A stretch of 64,000 nucleotides of DNA from Burkholderiales bacterium (GCA_016790165.1 JAEUPL010000006.1:186001-250000), one strand, 5' to 3'; positions 31,716-41,114 are shown, counted from the stretch's first letter. The notes: generated by a model from the letters alone, not told the origin. Numbers and translations: made by a program.

Positions 31716-33101
31716 CTACGGGCCAACTGAACGCCGTTGGGACGCTCGCGCCGGACCTGCAATCATCCCGGCGGCGGCCGTCGCGTGGGTGCCCGGATCC
31801 ACCAGCACAAACGAGCCGAGCACTGCGCTCTCGGCAAACGCTGCGAGTGGCAGCGGCTGCGCGAATTCAATTTCGGCGCGCACGAGATCGTTGGCGTTGA
31901 CCGCCGGGGCGGGGCCGGGCTCTGCAGCCCAGTCGTCATTGCTGGCGACTGCGACGTCACTCCATTCACCGGCTTGCAGATCGAGCCGCGACGAGATCGC
32001 TGTCACGCGCGCCGGCAACCAGCGGGTGCCGTGCCGCACCACATACCGCCGGCCAACCGTCAGCGGCGCGGTGTCAAGCCACGCGAGCGTCGCCTGAGCT
32101 GTCTGGCGCGGAGCACCGGCATTCTGTGCGTCTGCCACGATCCAGTCTCCACGCGCCATGTCGACCTGACGGTCGAAGCGCACGGCAACGGCTTCGCCTG
32201 GCTGCGCCTGCTGCACTTCGCCACGCGCGGTGCGAATGGCCGCAACCCGTGCGACAGCGCCACCCGGGAAGACGCGAATCTCGCCCCCCACCGCAAGCGC
32301 CGCTTCAGCGACGTCGCCGGTGACCCAACGCACATGGTCGTCGCGGTCGTCGCGTGTGACCCATTGCACGGCAATGTGCGCCCGGCTGCCAGCGTGTCCA
32401 TCGTGCAGGGAAAGCGATTCGAGGTGCGGCAGTAGCGCCGGCCCCTGAAACCACGCGGTTCGCCCCGTGTGCGCCACGACGCCATCGCCGTCGAGCGCCG
32501 AAAGCGGGATGGCGGTGAACGACGCGATACCGAGCGACGCGGCGAGCGCGCCGAAAGCCCGCACCACGCGCTCGAACTTGTCGGCATCAAAACCGATCGC
32601 GTCCATCTTGTTGACCGCAACAACGATGTGCTGCAGGCGCAGCAGCGCGACCAGCGCAGTGTGCCGCTTGGTTTGCGGCAACAGCGCAACCCTGGCGGTG
32701 GAGAAATCGAGCTTGGTGACATCGATCAGGACGACGGCGACGTCGCTCCTTGATGCACCCGTCACCATGTTGCGCGTGTATTGCTCGTGGCCGGGCGCGT
32801 CGGCGATGATGAACTTGCGCTTGGGCGTGGCGAAATAGCGGTAAGCAACGTCGATGGTGATGCCCTGTTCGCGCTCCGCTTCCAGGCCATCGGTCACCAG
32901 CGAGAGATCAAGCTGCCCGTTGCGGCTCTGTGCGCCGCGGGCACGTCCGAGCGCATCGAGCTGGTCCAACATCAGTGCCTTGCTGTCGTAAAGCAGGCGG
33001 CCGATCAGGGTGCTCTTGCCATCGTCTACGCTGCCACAGGTGATGAAGCGGAGCGGGCGGTTCTGCGCGGACTGGGTGTCGTTCGAGGATGAGGTGTTCA
33101 T
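31716..33101 (-). CDS. cysN: Sulfate adenylyltransferase subunit 1 (GTPase)
   Basis: GTPase subunit that drives APS formation together with CysD. 461 residues; translation-factor G domain: GSVDDGKSTLIGRLLYD (P-loop), REQGITIDVAYRYF (switch), DAPGHEQYTRNMVTGAS and VNKMDAIGF. Beta-barrel domains follow. There is no C-terminal APS-kinase fusion, consistent with direct APS reduction by the neighbouring CysH. The start at 33101 places the P-loop near residue 23. It is the last gene of the tauE-cysH-cysD-cysN run. Confidence 0.93.
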   Translation of the reverse strand: MNTSSSNDTQSAQNRPLRFITCGSVDDGKSTLIGRLLYDSKALMLDQLDALGRARGAQSRNGQLDLSLVTDGLEAEREQGITIDVAYRYFATPKRKFIIADAPGHEQYTRNMVTGASRSDVAVVLIDVTKLDFSTARVALLPQTKRHTALVALLRLQHIVVAVNKMDAIGFDADKFERVVRAFGALAASLGIASFTAIPLSALDGDGVVAHTGRTAWFQGPALLPHLESLSLHDGHAGSRAHIAVQWVTRDDRDDHVRWVTGDVAEAALAVGGEIRVFPGGAVARVAAIRTARGEVQQAQPGEAVAVRFDRQVDMARGDWIVADAQNAGAPRQTAQATLAWLDTAPLTVGRRYVVRHGTRWLPARVTAISSRLDLQAGEWSDVAVASNDDWAAEPGPAPAVNANDLVRAEIEFAQPLPLAAFAESAVLGSFVLVDPGTHATAAAGMIAGPARASQRRSVGP

Positions 33102-33120
33102 ATTCTCTTGTTCCAACGGG

Positions 33121-34077
33121 CTAGAAGTAGCCCTCTTTCTTGCGCCGCTCCATCGCGGCGTCGTTGGCCCGGTCGTCCATGCGAGTCGCACCGCGTTCCG
33201 ACGCGGTGGCGGTGATTGTTTCCAGAATCACGTCGTCGGCGGTGGCCGCCCTGCTCGCCACCGGGCAAGTGCAGGAAATGTCGCCCACCGTCCGGAAGCG
33301 AACGTCCCGGGTGACGACGGTTTCCCCTGCGCGTGGCGGTGTGATGTCGGTCACTGGTACCAGCAGCCCGTTGCGCTCAACCACCTGGCGCGGATGCGTG
33401 TAGTAAATCGACGGCAACTCGATGTTCGCTCGGGCAATGTAGTTCCACACGTCGAGCTCGGTCCAGTTCGAGATGGGAAACACACGGAAATGCTCCCCCG
33501 GCGCGACGCGGGTGTTGTAGAGGGTCCAGAGCTCGGGCCGCTGGGCGCGTGGCTGCCACTGGCCGAAGTTGTCGCGGTGCGAGAACACGCGCTCTTTGGC
33601 GCGAGCCTTCTCTTCGTCGCGCCGTGCGCCACCCACCACCGCATCAAAGTGGTTGGCTTCAATGGTTTCGAGCAGCGTGATCGTCTGATACGGGTTACGG
33701 CTTTCGAGCGGATGCGCGAGGCGAAGGGTGCCCTTGGCGATGGAGTCGTCGAGGTGGCCTACGATCAGGCTGAGGCCGTGCTTTCGCACCAGATGTTCGC
33801 GGAAGGAAATGACCTCGGAAAAGTTGTGGCCCGTATCGATGTGGACGATGGGCACCGGCAGTTTGCCCGGCGCCGCAGCCTTCTGCGCCAGATGCAGAAC
33901 CACCAGCGAATCCTTGCCGCACGAGCAGAGGATCGCCGGCCGCTCGAAACTGCCGAACACTTCGCGCAGGATGCTGATGGCTTCGTCCTCCAGCCAGTCG
34001 AGGTGACGGCCGTGGTCATGCGCGAGTTGGTGATCGCTGATCGCGGGTGAATCGAGAAATGCGTCGCGGGCAGTCAT
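33121..34077 (-). CDS. cysD: Sulfate adenylyltransferase subunit 2
   Basis: ATP sulfurylase catalytic subunit. 318 residues, PP-loop family. The PP-loop reads CSCGKDSLVVLHLAQKA. FPISNWTELDVWNYIARANIELPSIYYTH and GARRDEEKARAKERVFSHRD are diagnostic, as is the C-terminal MERRKKEGYF. The gene overlaps cysH by ATGA and is 19 bases from cysN. Confidence 0.94.
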   Translation of the reverse strand: MTARDAFLDSPAISDHQLAHDHGRHLDWLEDEAISILREVFGSFERPAILCSCGKDSLVVLHLAQKAAAPGKLPVPIVHIDTGHNFSEVISFREHLVRKHGLSLIVGHLDDSIAKGTLRLAHPLESRNPYQTITLLETIEANHFDAVVGGARRDEEKARAKERVFSHRDNFGQWQPRAQRPELWTLYNTRVAPGEHFRVFPISNWTELDVWNYIARANIELPSIYYTHPRQVVERNGLLVPVTDITPPRAGETVVTRDVRFRTVGDISCTCPVASRAATADDVILETITATASERGATRMDDRANDAAMERRKKEGYF

Positions 34078-34910
34078 GCGGGTACTCCGGTGGGTTGATG
34101 CGCCGTGGCATCAGGGATGTTGTGAGCGACGTGAATGCCGCATTCGGTGGCGGTGCCGGACACTGTGGCCTCCCACCACCAGCGCCCGGCGCGGGGATGC
34201 TCGTCAAACCGAATGGGGCGCGTGCACGGGTCGCAGCCAATGCTCGCGTAGCCGTTCTCGTACAGCGTGCTGACGGGGACGCGTTCGGAATCGATGAAGA
34301 ACCAGAGCGCTTCATCAGACCAGTCCGCGAGCGGATTGAATTTCTCAAGGCCAAAGCCGACATCGCGCTCCTGGCGCGGCACGTTGGCCCGGCCCGCGCT
34401 TTGCGCGCGGCGCAGGCCGGTGACCCACGCGCGCTTGCCAGCGAGTGCTGTGCGGAGGGGTTCAGTCTTGCGCACCGCACAGCAGAGTTCGCGCGCGGCC
34501 TTGTTTTCATAGATCGCGCTTTCGGCCTGCGCAGCGTTCAGGCTCGTCCGGCGATCACACGTTGGGGTTACCCGCTCGATGGGGGCGGCGTAGTGTGATT
34601 CGGCGGCCTGCCAAAGGTCGAGGGTGGCTCGCGGCAAACGCCTGGTGTCGAGCGCAAAGGTGCTGATCGGCAAACGCTCCCTCTGGATCAGATGGAACAG
34701 CGCCATGTCGTCTGCGGAGAGGCTGCTGGCCAGCACACAGGGCGCATGCGCGGCTGCGATGCGCAATGTTGCCATCGTGTCAGCCAGCAGTGTGTCGAAT
34801 CGATCGGGGCGGGTAGTGACCCGTGGTCGCCGGTACCACGGTTTAGCGGTGGAGGAGAGGGGCGGTGTGGTCATGTCTATTGTTGAATATGTGGTCGTGG
34901 TCCGTGTCAT
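34074..34910 (-). CDS. cysH: Adenylyl-sulfate (APS) reductase, assimilatory
   Basis: Reduces APS to sulfite. 278 residues, PP-loop fold. The [4Fe-4S]-type cysteines that distinguish APS from PAPS reductases are present: Cys143-Cys144 and Cys226/Cys229 in GCDPC. The catalytic C-terminal ECGIH has Cys257. The start at 34910 overlaps the upstream tauE stop in ATGA; ATG 34874 is a less likely alternative. The APS type agrees with the lack of an APS kinase in the cluster. Confidence 0.92.
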   Translation of the reverse strand: MTRTTTTYSTIDMTTPPLSSTAKPWYRRPRVTTRPDRFDTLLADTMATLRIAAAHAPCVLASSLSADDMALFHLIQRERLPISTFALDTRRLPRATLDLWQAAESHYAAPIERVTPTCDRRTSLNAAQAESAIYENKAARELCCAVRKTEPLRTALAGKRAWVTGLRRAQSAGRANVPRQERDVGFGLEKFNPLADWSDEALWFFIDSERVPVSTLYENGYASIGCDPCTRPIRFDEHPRAGRWWWEATVSGTATECGIHVAHNIPDATAHQPTGVPA

Positions 34911-35707
34911 GCCACCAGCTTGACGCCCGCGAAACCGAGCGCAGCGACAAGCAGACTGCGCGTGGCGACCTCGGGCACCCGTTTCGAAAGCCGGGCGCCG
35001 AGCAGGATGCCGGGCACCGAGCCGACCAGCAGCGCGATCAGCAGTGCGACGTCAAGGTGGCCTACGCTGGCGTGGGCCACCCCGGCGGCGGCCGTGAGTG
35101 GCACCGCGTAGGCGATGTCAGTACCGACGATCCGCGTGATCGGCAGCGCAGGGTGCAGCAACAGCAGGGCAGTGACGCCGATGGCGCCTGCCCCGACCGA
35201 GGACAACGTGACCACCGCGCCGATCACAACGCCGAGTGCGATGGTGGGCCATAGTCGCTGCGTGTCTGCGATGTCGTGCGCCGGTTCGCCGCGGGCATGC
35301 GCGCGGCGGAAGCGCAGTAACCAGGGGCGCATCAGTAGTGCAACGGCGGTGGCGAACAGCGCGAACCCGAGTGCACCACGTATGACGCGATTGAGCGAGG
35401 CGACATCCGGTTTGAGGCCGTGCACCAGGGCGAAGGCGATACCGGTACCACTCAGGCTGGCGATGATCAGCACCCGCAGAAGATGTTTCGCCACATTGCC
35501 GACACGCCAGTGCGCCAGCGCACCGAAGGACTTGGTGATCGCCGCAAACAGCAGATCGGTACCCACGGCAACCGCAGGTGGGACACCCAGACCACCCACC
35601 AGGATTGGCGTCATCAGGGAGCCGCCACCCACACCGGTCAGGCCAACGATGACGCCGATCACCAGACCGATCAGTGGCAAATGCAGGTTCGAAAGAAGTT
35701 CGCTCAT
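34907..35707 (-). CDS. TauE/SafE-family membrane transporter, first gene of the cys operon
   Basis: 266 residues with about eight hydrophobic segments. The family motifs GVIVGLTGVGGGSLMTPIL near the N-terminus and TLSSVGAGAIGVTALLLL in the second half are clear. The family exports sulfite or sulfonate-derived anions, or imports sulfur compounds. It is overlapped with cysH, so it is translated with the sulfate reduction genes. A sulfate/sulfite role is therefore likely, though direction is unknown. The start at 35707 is chosen because upstream codons overlap the promoter region. Confidence 0.88.
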   Translation of the reverse strand: MSELLSNLHLPLIGLVIGVIVGLTGVGGGSLMTPILVGGLGVPPAVAVGTDLLFAAITKSFGALAHWRVGNVAKHLLRVLIIASLSGTGIAFALVHGLKPDVASLNRVIRGALGFALFATAVALLMRPWLLRFRRAHARGEPAHDIADTQRLWPTIALGVVIGAVVTLSSVGAGAIGVTALLLLHPALPITRIVGTDIAYAVPLTAAAGVAHASVGHLDVALLIALLVGSVPGILLGARLSKRVPEVATRSLLVAALGFAGVKLVA

Positions 35708-35746
35708 GCCGACGATGCTAGAGAGCGTGGTACCCCTGCTAGCGCA

Positions 35747-35794
35747 GCAAAACGCAATTAGTTCATATGCTTTCCAACATAAAGCAAAACGCAA
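35747..35794. promoter_or_regulatory. Direct repeat upstream of the cys operon
   Basis: GCAAAACGCAA occurs twice, at 35747-35757 and 35784-35794, 37 bases apart start to start, within an AT-richer stretch between tauE and tRNA-Ser. Seen from the operon it reads TTGCGTTTTGC. The position 40-90 bases before the tauE start suits an activator site such as CysB, but the match to a CysB consensus cannot be confirmed by eye. Confidence 0.4.
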
Positions 35795-35840
35795 GGAGCA
35801 ACGCCAGTCATCGGGGCGGTACAATACTCGGCTAACCACC

Positions 35841-35931
35841 GGAGGGATGGATGAGTGGTTTAAGTCGCACGCCTGGAAAGCGTGTTTAGGTTAATAGCCT
35901 AACCGGGGTTCGAATCCCCGTCCCTCCGCCA
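35841..35931 (+). tRNA. tRNA-Ser (anticodon GGA)
   Basis: The 91-base sequence begins GGAGGGATG and ends TCCCTCCGCCA, giving a perfect seven-base acceptor stem with encoded CCA. The anticodon arm ACGC-CTGGAAA-GCGT has anticodon GGA. A long variable arm (TAGGTTAATAGCCTA region) and the T-arm GGGGTTCGAATCCCC are typical of type II serine tRNAs. A TACAAT hexamer at 35820-35825 could be its -10. Confidence 0.96.
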
Positions 35932-35937
35932 CAACTC

Positions 35938-35962
35938 ACGGGACCTTGCGTCCCGTTTTTTG
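35938..35962 (+). terminator. Intrinsic terminator after tRNA-Ser
   Basis: ACGGGAC and GTCCCGT form a seven-base stem round CTTGC, followed directly by a run of six T. It ends seven or so bases after the tRNA CCA. Confidence 0.9.
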
Positions 35963-36106
35963 TTTCTGTGCGCAGATGACCGACAGGCGCAGGCGCTACG
36001 ATGGTTCTCTCGGGTTCGCTGAGCCAGAGTCCTGGCGCTTCGCACGCCGGGCTACGTCTGCGTGAGTGCGCCCCGCTCATACTTTTCTGCTGCAAGGATT
36101 TCGCTC

Positions 36107-36802
36107 ATGTCTTTTGTATTGCCGCCGGTGAAGCCGGTCTCGCTTGCCGTTGCTGGAACCAGCGATCGCTTTCCCGTGCGACGGGTGTACTGCGTCGGCC
36201 GCAACTATGTCGAGCATGCGAAGGAGATGGGGTTCTCCGGTCGCGAGGCGCCATTTTTTTTCCTGAAGCCGGCAGACGCTGTGGTCCCCTGTGCTGTGGG
36301 TGAGAGCGTCACCATCAACTATCCGAGCCTGAGCAAAGACTTTCACCATGAAGTGGAGTTGGTCGTGGCGATCGGTGCGGCAGGGAAGAACATCGCGGCG
36401 ACCGACGCCGCAAAGCACATTTTTGGCTACGCGGTGGGGCTGGACATGACGCGGCGCGACTTGCAGGGCGAGGCAAAAAAGCTCGGCCGCCCGTGGGAAG
36501 TGGGTAAGGTCGTGGATCAGTCGGCACCCATCGGCCCGATTACACCCATTGCGCAATCGGGCGAGTTGAAGGCCGGCACCATTTCATTGACGGTGAACGG
36601 CGCAATGCGCCAGTCGAGCGACATTGACAAGCTGATCTGGAACGTCAACGAAGTCATCGAGCACCTGTCGGCGGCGTGGGAGCTGCAACCGGGTGACCTG
36701 ATCATGACCGGAACGCCCGAGGGCGTTGCCGCCGTGGTGCGTGGTGACGTCATGGCGGCCAGTTGCGTCGGCGTGGCTCCGATTACAGTGAACGTGGCGT
36801 AA
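36107..36802 (+). CDS. Fumarylacetoacetate hydrolase family protein (fumarylpyruvate hydrolase-like)
   Basis: 231 residues, FAH C-terminal-domain fold. [18 protein letters not shown], the metal-binding [22 protein letters not shown] and [16 protein letters not shown] are characteristic. Size and motifs match the fumarylpyruvate hydrolase / acylpyruvase branch. With the GST isomerase at 9.2 kb this could complete gentisate breakdown, but no gentisate dioxygenase is seen here. The start at 36107 follows an AAGGAT. Confidence 0.88.
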   Translation: MSFVLPPVKPVSLAVAGTSDRFPVRRVYCVGRNYVEHAKEMGFSGREAPFFFLKPADAVVPCAVGESVTINYPSLSKDFHHEVELVVAIGAAGKNIAATDAAKHIFGYAVGLDMTRRDLQGEAKKLGRPWEVGKVVDQSAPIGPITPIAQSGELKAGTISLTVNGAMRQSSDIDKLIWNVNEVIEHLSAAWELQPGDLIMTGTPEGVAAVVRGDVMAASCVGVAPITVNVA

Positions 36803-36814
36803 TACTGCGCTCCA

Positions 36815-38080
36815 CTACGCCGGACGACTGCCCGCGTTCGCAATCGCTGGTGCGGGCTCCGCACGCACTACCCGGTTGCGACCAGTCTGCTTGGCCACGT
36901 AAAGCGCGCGATCAGCACGATCGATCAGTTCGCGAGCTTCTTCCCGGTGATCCCATTCGGCAACACCGAAGCTGGCGCTTACGGTGCCCACACGATCGAA
37001 CGGGACGTTGGCGATCTTCGCGCGCACCGCCTCGGCAATGGCCATCGCAGCATCAATTCGTGTCTCGCGCAGCAGGATCATGAACTCCTCGCCGCCAAAG
37101 CGCGCAGCGGAATCTGAACTGCGTAACAGTTCGCGCACGCGCAGCGCCGTGTTCTTGAGCACGACATCACCGCTGTCATGCCCAAAGGTGTCGTTGATGC
37201 GTTTGAACAAGTCGATATCGAACATCACGACCGACAAACCGGTGTTGTGAACGCGTGAATCGGCCATTGCCGACGCAAGTTGCTCGAAGAAGCGACGCCG
37301 GTTGACCAGGTCGGTGAGGAAGTCCCGTGTCGCGAGGTCTTCCAGTTTGCGGTTGAGGCGCGCCATCGGCTCAATGACCAACCCGGAGAGCGAAGAGTTC
37401 AGCGCAATGAAAGTGAGCACGAAAATTGTCAGGAGCGACGCCATGAACGCGTAAAACGTTTCACGCGCCTTCTCAATGGGGTAGAGCATCGGTAGCTTGA
37501 CCAGTTGCATTCCCACCGTCTCGTTGAGCTGCCAGCCAAAGCCGTTCTTCTCACCGTAAACACTGAGCATCGACGCGGGCGCCGCTGCCGGTTCGCTGTG
37601 ACAGGCCAGACACTGCGCCTGCTTGATGACGATGGGTCGCGCCACGTACACAGCGCGCTGAATGCCTTCGCCGTGCGTGCCTGTGAACTCCGTCTGTGAC
37701 GGGTCGGCGCGAAATTTCTCGATCAGGGAACGTTCCCACTCGTTGGCGCGATCTCGAGTGTTGGTCGGATTGAGCACGGCCTCCTTGTACTCGTACGCCG
37801 GGAATTTGTCGCGCAACCGGCGCAGTGTCTCCGTCGCCGCAAATGCAGGCACCGTCTGCGGCAGGAACCGCTGTGCGTTCATCGGATCGAGGTGTGGCTT
37901 GATCTCGTCGGTCGTGTAGCTGCGAATCGCGAGCGCGGTTTCCATCAGCACCTGCGAGTTGTTCCGTACTTCATTGATCGCGTTGCGCTCGAGGTATCCG
38001 TTGTAATACATCGCGGCACCAATCAGGCTCAGCGCGAACACCGCGATCAGGATCAGGTTGAATTTCAGTCGTAGCGACAT
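36815..38080 (-). CDS. Diguanylate cyclase with c-haem-type DUF3365 sensor domain
   Basis: 421 residues. Membrane segments lie at about 8-26 and 210-230. The periplasmic region between them is DUF3365 (Tll0287-like), with a haem c attachment motif CLACH at 157-161. A GGDEF domain follows with GGEEF at 329-333, an I-site RSSD at 320-323 and FDIDLFKRINDTFGHDSGD, so cyclic-di-GMP synthesis and product inhibition look intact. It probably reports redox or gas state. It is convergent with the FAH gene and downstream of the VWA gene. Confidence 0.88.
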   Translation of the reverse strand: MSLRLKFNLILIAVFALSLIGAAMYYNGYLERNAINEVRNNSQVLMETALAIRSYTTDEIKPHLDPMNAQRFLPQTVPAFAATETLRRLRDKFPAYEYKEAVLNPTNTRDRANEWERSLIEKFRADPSQTEFTGTHGEGIQRAVYVARPIVIKQAQCLACHSEPAAAPASMLSVYGEKNGFGWQLNETVGMQLVKLPMLYPIEKARETFYAFMASLLTIFVLTFIALNSSLSGLVIEPMARLNRKLEDLATRDFLTDLVNRRRFFEQLASAMADSRVHNTGLSVVMFDIDLFKRINDTFGHDSGDVVLKNTALRVRELLRSSDSAARFGGEEFMILLRETRIDAAMAIAEAVRAKIANVPFDRVGTVSASFGVAEWDHREEARELIDRADRALYVAKQTGRNRVVRAEPAPAIANAGSRPA

Positions 38081-38103
38081 GCAAACTCCCGAGCGGTCTG
38101 ATC

Positions 38104-39156
38104 CTAAGCAACACGCCCGTACCAGGCGAGCGAAAGTCCGGTTGCGATCAGCGCGAACGCGGCGGCCACCAACGCGAAGAGGCCGGAGATTTCCGTCTCT
38201 TTCTTCTCCACCGCCAGCTTGGTGCTGAGTGTGTTGTAAACCTTCTTCAAATCATCGGCCGTGCCGGCATAGAAATATTCGGCGGCGGTGCGGTTGGCGA
38301 TTTGCTTCAACGTGTCTTCGTCCAGTCGCACGCGCATCGACCAACCCTCGAAGCCAATCGTCTCTCCGTTGACCGTACCGATGCCGACGGTGTAGACACG
38401 CACACCACGGTCCGCTGCCATCTTTGCAGCTTCCATCGGGTCAACGCCGGTGGTGCGCTGACCGTCTGTGAGCATGATGATCGCGGCAGAGGTGTACGAA
38501 CCAGGCGCGACTGGATCGCGCTCCTTCTTGTCCTTGTCTTTCGCCGTGTCATCGAGCGAGCGCGCCTTGCCAAAGGCACCGGGACGGCCCCACTGCATCT
38601 GGCCGATGTCGATACCGTCGTCGGGAAAGAGCGTGGCGAGTGAGAGCACGATGCCGTTGCCGGTGGCGGTGCCACGCTGCAGCTGGAAGCGGTCAATCGC
38701 CGTGACCAGATCCTCGCGCGACAGTGTCGGCAGTTGCGCAACCTGAGCGGTACCGGCAAACGCGACGATTCCGACGCGCACATGGCGCGGCAGATCGTTG
38801 AGAAAGGCCTTGGCCGCGTTCTGCGCGGCCACGATGCGTGAAGGTTCAACGTCGGTCGCGCGCATGCTGCCCGAAACATCCATCGCCAGCATGATCGTCT
38901 GTTTGTTCGATGGCAAATGCACGATTGCGACTGGCCGCGCTGCAGCGATGAGCATGAGTGCGAGCGCGACCAGCATGAGCGCGGGCGGCACGTGGCGCTT
39001 CCAGATTGAGCGGCGCGTGGCCGCCTGGCGTACCAGCGCGAGGTTGGCAAACGCGATCGCGTTCTTCTTGCGTCGTCGCAGCAGCCAGACGTAAAGCGCG
39101 ACCAGCAGCGGCAATAGCAGCAGCGTCCACAGCAGCAGCGGCCAGGTGAAGGTCAT
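38104..39156 (-). CDS. BatA-like von Willebrand factor A domain membrane protein
   Basis: 350 residues. Two hydrophobic segments sit at the N-terminus (residues 5-25 and 57-76) and one at the C-terminus. The VWA domain has a complete MIDAS start DVSGSM (Asp93, Ser95, Ser97). Its start overlaps the DUF58 stop in ATGA. MoxR-DUF58-VWA triads are chaperone-like systems that mature or insert protein or metal complexes; the client here is unknown. Confidence 0.88.
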   Translation of the reverse strand: MTFTWPLLLWTLLLLPLLVALYVWLLRRRKKNAIAFANLALVRQAATRRSIWKRHVPPALMLVALALMLIAAARPVAIVHLPSNKQTIMLAMDVSGSMRATDVEPSRIVAAQNAAKAFLNDLPRHVRVGIVAFAGTAQVAQLPTLSREDLVTAIDRFQLQRGTATGNGIVLSLATLFPDDGIDIGQMQWGRPGAFGKARSLDDTAKDKDKKERDPVAPGSYTSAAIIMLTDGQRTTGVDPMEAAKMAADRGVRVYTVGIGTVNGETIGFEGWSMRVRLDEDTLKQIANRTAAEYFYAGTADDLKKVYNTLSTKLAVEKKETEISGLFALVAAAFALIATGLSLAWYGRVA

Positions 39157-40118
39157 GCTGCCGCCTTCCCTGACTGCCGTTGCTGCGGCTGGCGGCGGCG
39201 CGTCTGCGCGAAACGCACCAGCTGGTCGAGCAGCGATTGGTCGGTCGCGAGCGGCAGGAAGCCGGCGCCATAGCGGGCGCAGGTGCGCTGTATGTGCGTT
39301 GCCTGCGCTGCCGCCAGCGCGACATAGCGCTCGCGAAACGTTGGGTCTCCGGTGTCGACAAAAAACTGGTCGCCGGTTTCCGGGTCTTCCATCGTGATGA
39401 GGCCGAGGTCGGGCACCGTTTGCTCCGCGGGATCCGTCATGTGCACGGCGACCACATCATGCCGCTGCGCCAGGTGCGACAGCGGCGCCTCCCAGCCGGG
39501 CTCGCTGATGAAGTCAGAGACGATGAAGACCGCGCTACGTCGCTTCAGCGTGGCCGCCGCGCGTTGCAGCAGCACCGCCAATTGCGTCGGGCCAACGGCG
39601 CCGAGCACAGGCCGATGGCGCATCCCGTGCAGCAGATGCAACACATGGCGGCGGTCGCTGCCCGGCGGAATGACGGTATCGACCGTCGAGCCGTACAGCA
39701 TCGCGCCGGTGCGGTTGCCGTGCCGCGAGAGAAGTCGAGCCATCGTGGCCACGAAGCGCACCGCCACGTCGCGCTTGCTTTCCCGGTGTGACCCGAAATC
39801 AGCCGATGGGCTCAGGTCAACCAGGAACCACGCATTCATGTCGCGGTCCTCGCTGAACTGGCGGACGTAGGGGGCGGTCATGCGGGCCGTGACGTTCCAG
39901 TCAATGTGGCGGACGTCGTCTTCGAACTGATACTCCCGCAATCCGGCGAAATCGAGGCCAAAGCCGCGCAGCAGTGTGCGGTAGTCACCCTGCAGCAGGC
40001 CGTCGAGACGACGCAACACCGTCCACTCCAGCCGCAGCAGCACCTGCTCGTCGGTGTCGCGCGAAGCGCTCTCGTGCACCGTTTGCACGGCACGCTCAGG
40101 CAGCCTTTGGTTCTTCAT
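39153..40118 (-). CDS. DUF58 domain protein
   Basis: 321 residues. The DUF58 signature FAGLREYQFEDDVRHIDWNVTA is split here as FAGLREYQFEDD and VRHIDWNVTA. It is followed by FLVDLSPSADFG, a VWA-like degenerate metal site. No membrane segment is visible. The N-terminus overlaps the moxR stop by 23 bases and the C-terminus overlaps the VWA gene, so all three are translated together. Confidence 0.88.
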   Translation of the reverse strand: MKNQRLPERAVQTVHESASRDTDEQVLLRLEWTVLRRLDGLLQGDYRTLLRGFGLDFAGLREYQFEDDVRHIDWNVTARMTAPYVRQFSEDRDMNAWFLVDLSPSADFGSHRESKRDVAVRFVATMARLLSRHGNRTGAMLYGSTVDTVIPPGSDRRHVLHLLHGMRHRPVLGAVGPTQLAVLLQRAAATLKRRSAVFIVSDFISEPGWEAPLSHLAQRHDVVAVHMTDPAEQTVPDLGLITMEDPETGDQFFVDTGDPTFRERYVALAAAQATHIQRTCARYGAGFLPLATDQSLLDQLVRFAQTRRRQPQQRQSGKAAA

Positions 40119-41100
40119 CGCGCGATTGCAGCGGCTTGATCGGTGCGGCCACCTTGCTTATGATGCGGCTCAGGATCGCGTCGCTGGTGACGCCATCGGA
40201 GAGTGCCTCGTAGCTCAGCGAGATGCGGTGGCGCAGCACATCGTGCACCAGATCGGTCATATCTTCCGTCAATACATAACGGCGACCGCGCATCAACGCC
40301 AGCGCGCGTGCGCCTTCGGTCAGCGCAATGCTGCCGCGCGGGCTGGCGCCGTAGGTGATGTACTTGCTGAAGTCGGTTAGCCCGATCTTTGCCGGGTTGC
40401 GAGTCGCGGCGACCAACTTCACGGCGTATTGCACCAGTGCCGGGTCGACGTACACATCGCGACAAGCCCCCTGCAGCGATTGCAATTCTTCGGTGGTGGC
40501 GATCGGCACGAGGTCGGTGCGCGGGCCGGTGACGCGCTGCACGATGACGAACTCTTCTTCATCGGTGGGATAGTCCACCAGCACCTTCATCATGAAGCGG
40601 TCTACCTGCGCTTCTGGTAAGGGATAGGTGCCTTCGGTCTCAATCGGGTTCTGCGTCGCCATGACCACGAAGGGCGCCGGCACGCGATGGGTTTCGCCAG
40701 CAATGGTGACTTGTCGCTCCTGCATCACTTCCAGCAAGGCACTCTGGACTTTGGCCGGGGCACGATTGATCTCATCGGCGAGCAGCAGGTTGGCGAACAC
40801 CGGGCCGAGCGTGGTGCTGAAGGCACCCGTGCCGGGGTGGTAGACGCGTGTCCCGACAAGATCCGCAGGCACCAGATCGGGCGTGAACTGAATACGCCGA
40901 AAACTGCCGTGAATCGCGGTCGCCAGCGTTTTCACGGTGAGTGTTTTCGCGAGACCGGGCACACCCTCCACCAGCAGGTGCCCTTCGGAGAGCAGGGCCA
41001 CCATCACCCGCTCAAGAAAGCGGTCCTGCCCAACCACGACGCGCTTCACCTCAAAGAGGATGCGCTCCATCAGCTCGCCACTTGCTGTGTCAGTGCTCAT
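40096..41100 (-). CDS. MoxR-family AAA+ ATPase
   Basis: 334 residues. Walker A is in EGVPGLAKT, Walker B in LLLADEINRAPAKVQSALLE, and sensor 1 in VMATQNPIETEGTYPLPEAQ. The C-terminal lid domain is present. MoxR proteins act as chaperones with VWA partners, which are encoded next. The ATG at 41100 is preferred over an upstream TTG at 41118. Confidence 0.92.
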   Translation of the reverse strand: MSTDTASGELMERILFEVKRVVVGQDRFLERVMVALLSEGHLLVEGVPGLAKTLTVKTLATAIHGSFRRIQFTPDLVPADLVGTRVYHPGTGAFSTTLGPVFANLLLADEINRAPAKVQSALLEVMQERQVTIAGETHRVPAPFVVMATQNPIETEGTYPLPEAQVDRFMMKVLVDYPTDEEEFVIVQRVTGPRTDLVPIATTEELQSLQGACRDVYVDPALVQYAVKLVAATRNPAKIGLTDFSKYITYGASPRGSIALTEGARALALMRGRRYVLTEDMTDLVHDVLRHRISLSYEALSDGVTSDAILSRIISKVAAPIKPLQSRDEEPKAA

Positions 41101-41114
41101 AGGTGTCCCGCGTT

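Noticed and set aside
31550-31762. A 70-codon minus-strand frame just after cysN
   Set aside because: It overlaps the end of cysN, has no ribosome site and matches nothing I recognise; the 155-base gap is short enough to be non-coding.
31716-33101. CysNC fusion with APS kinase
   Set aside because: The protein ends after the beta-barrel domains, with no second P-loop.
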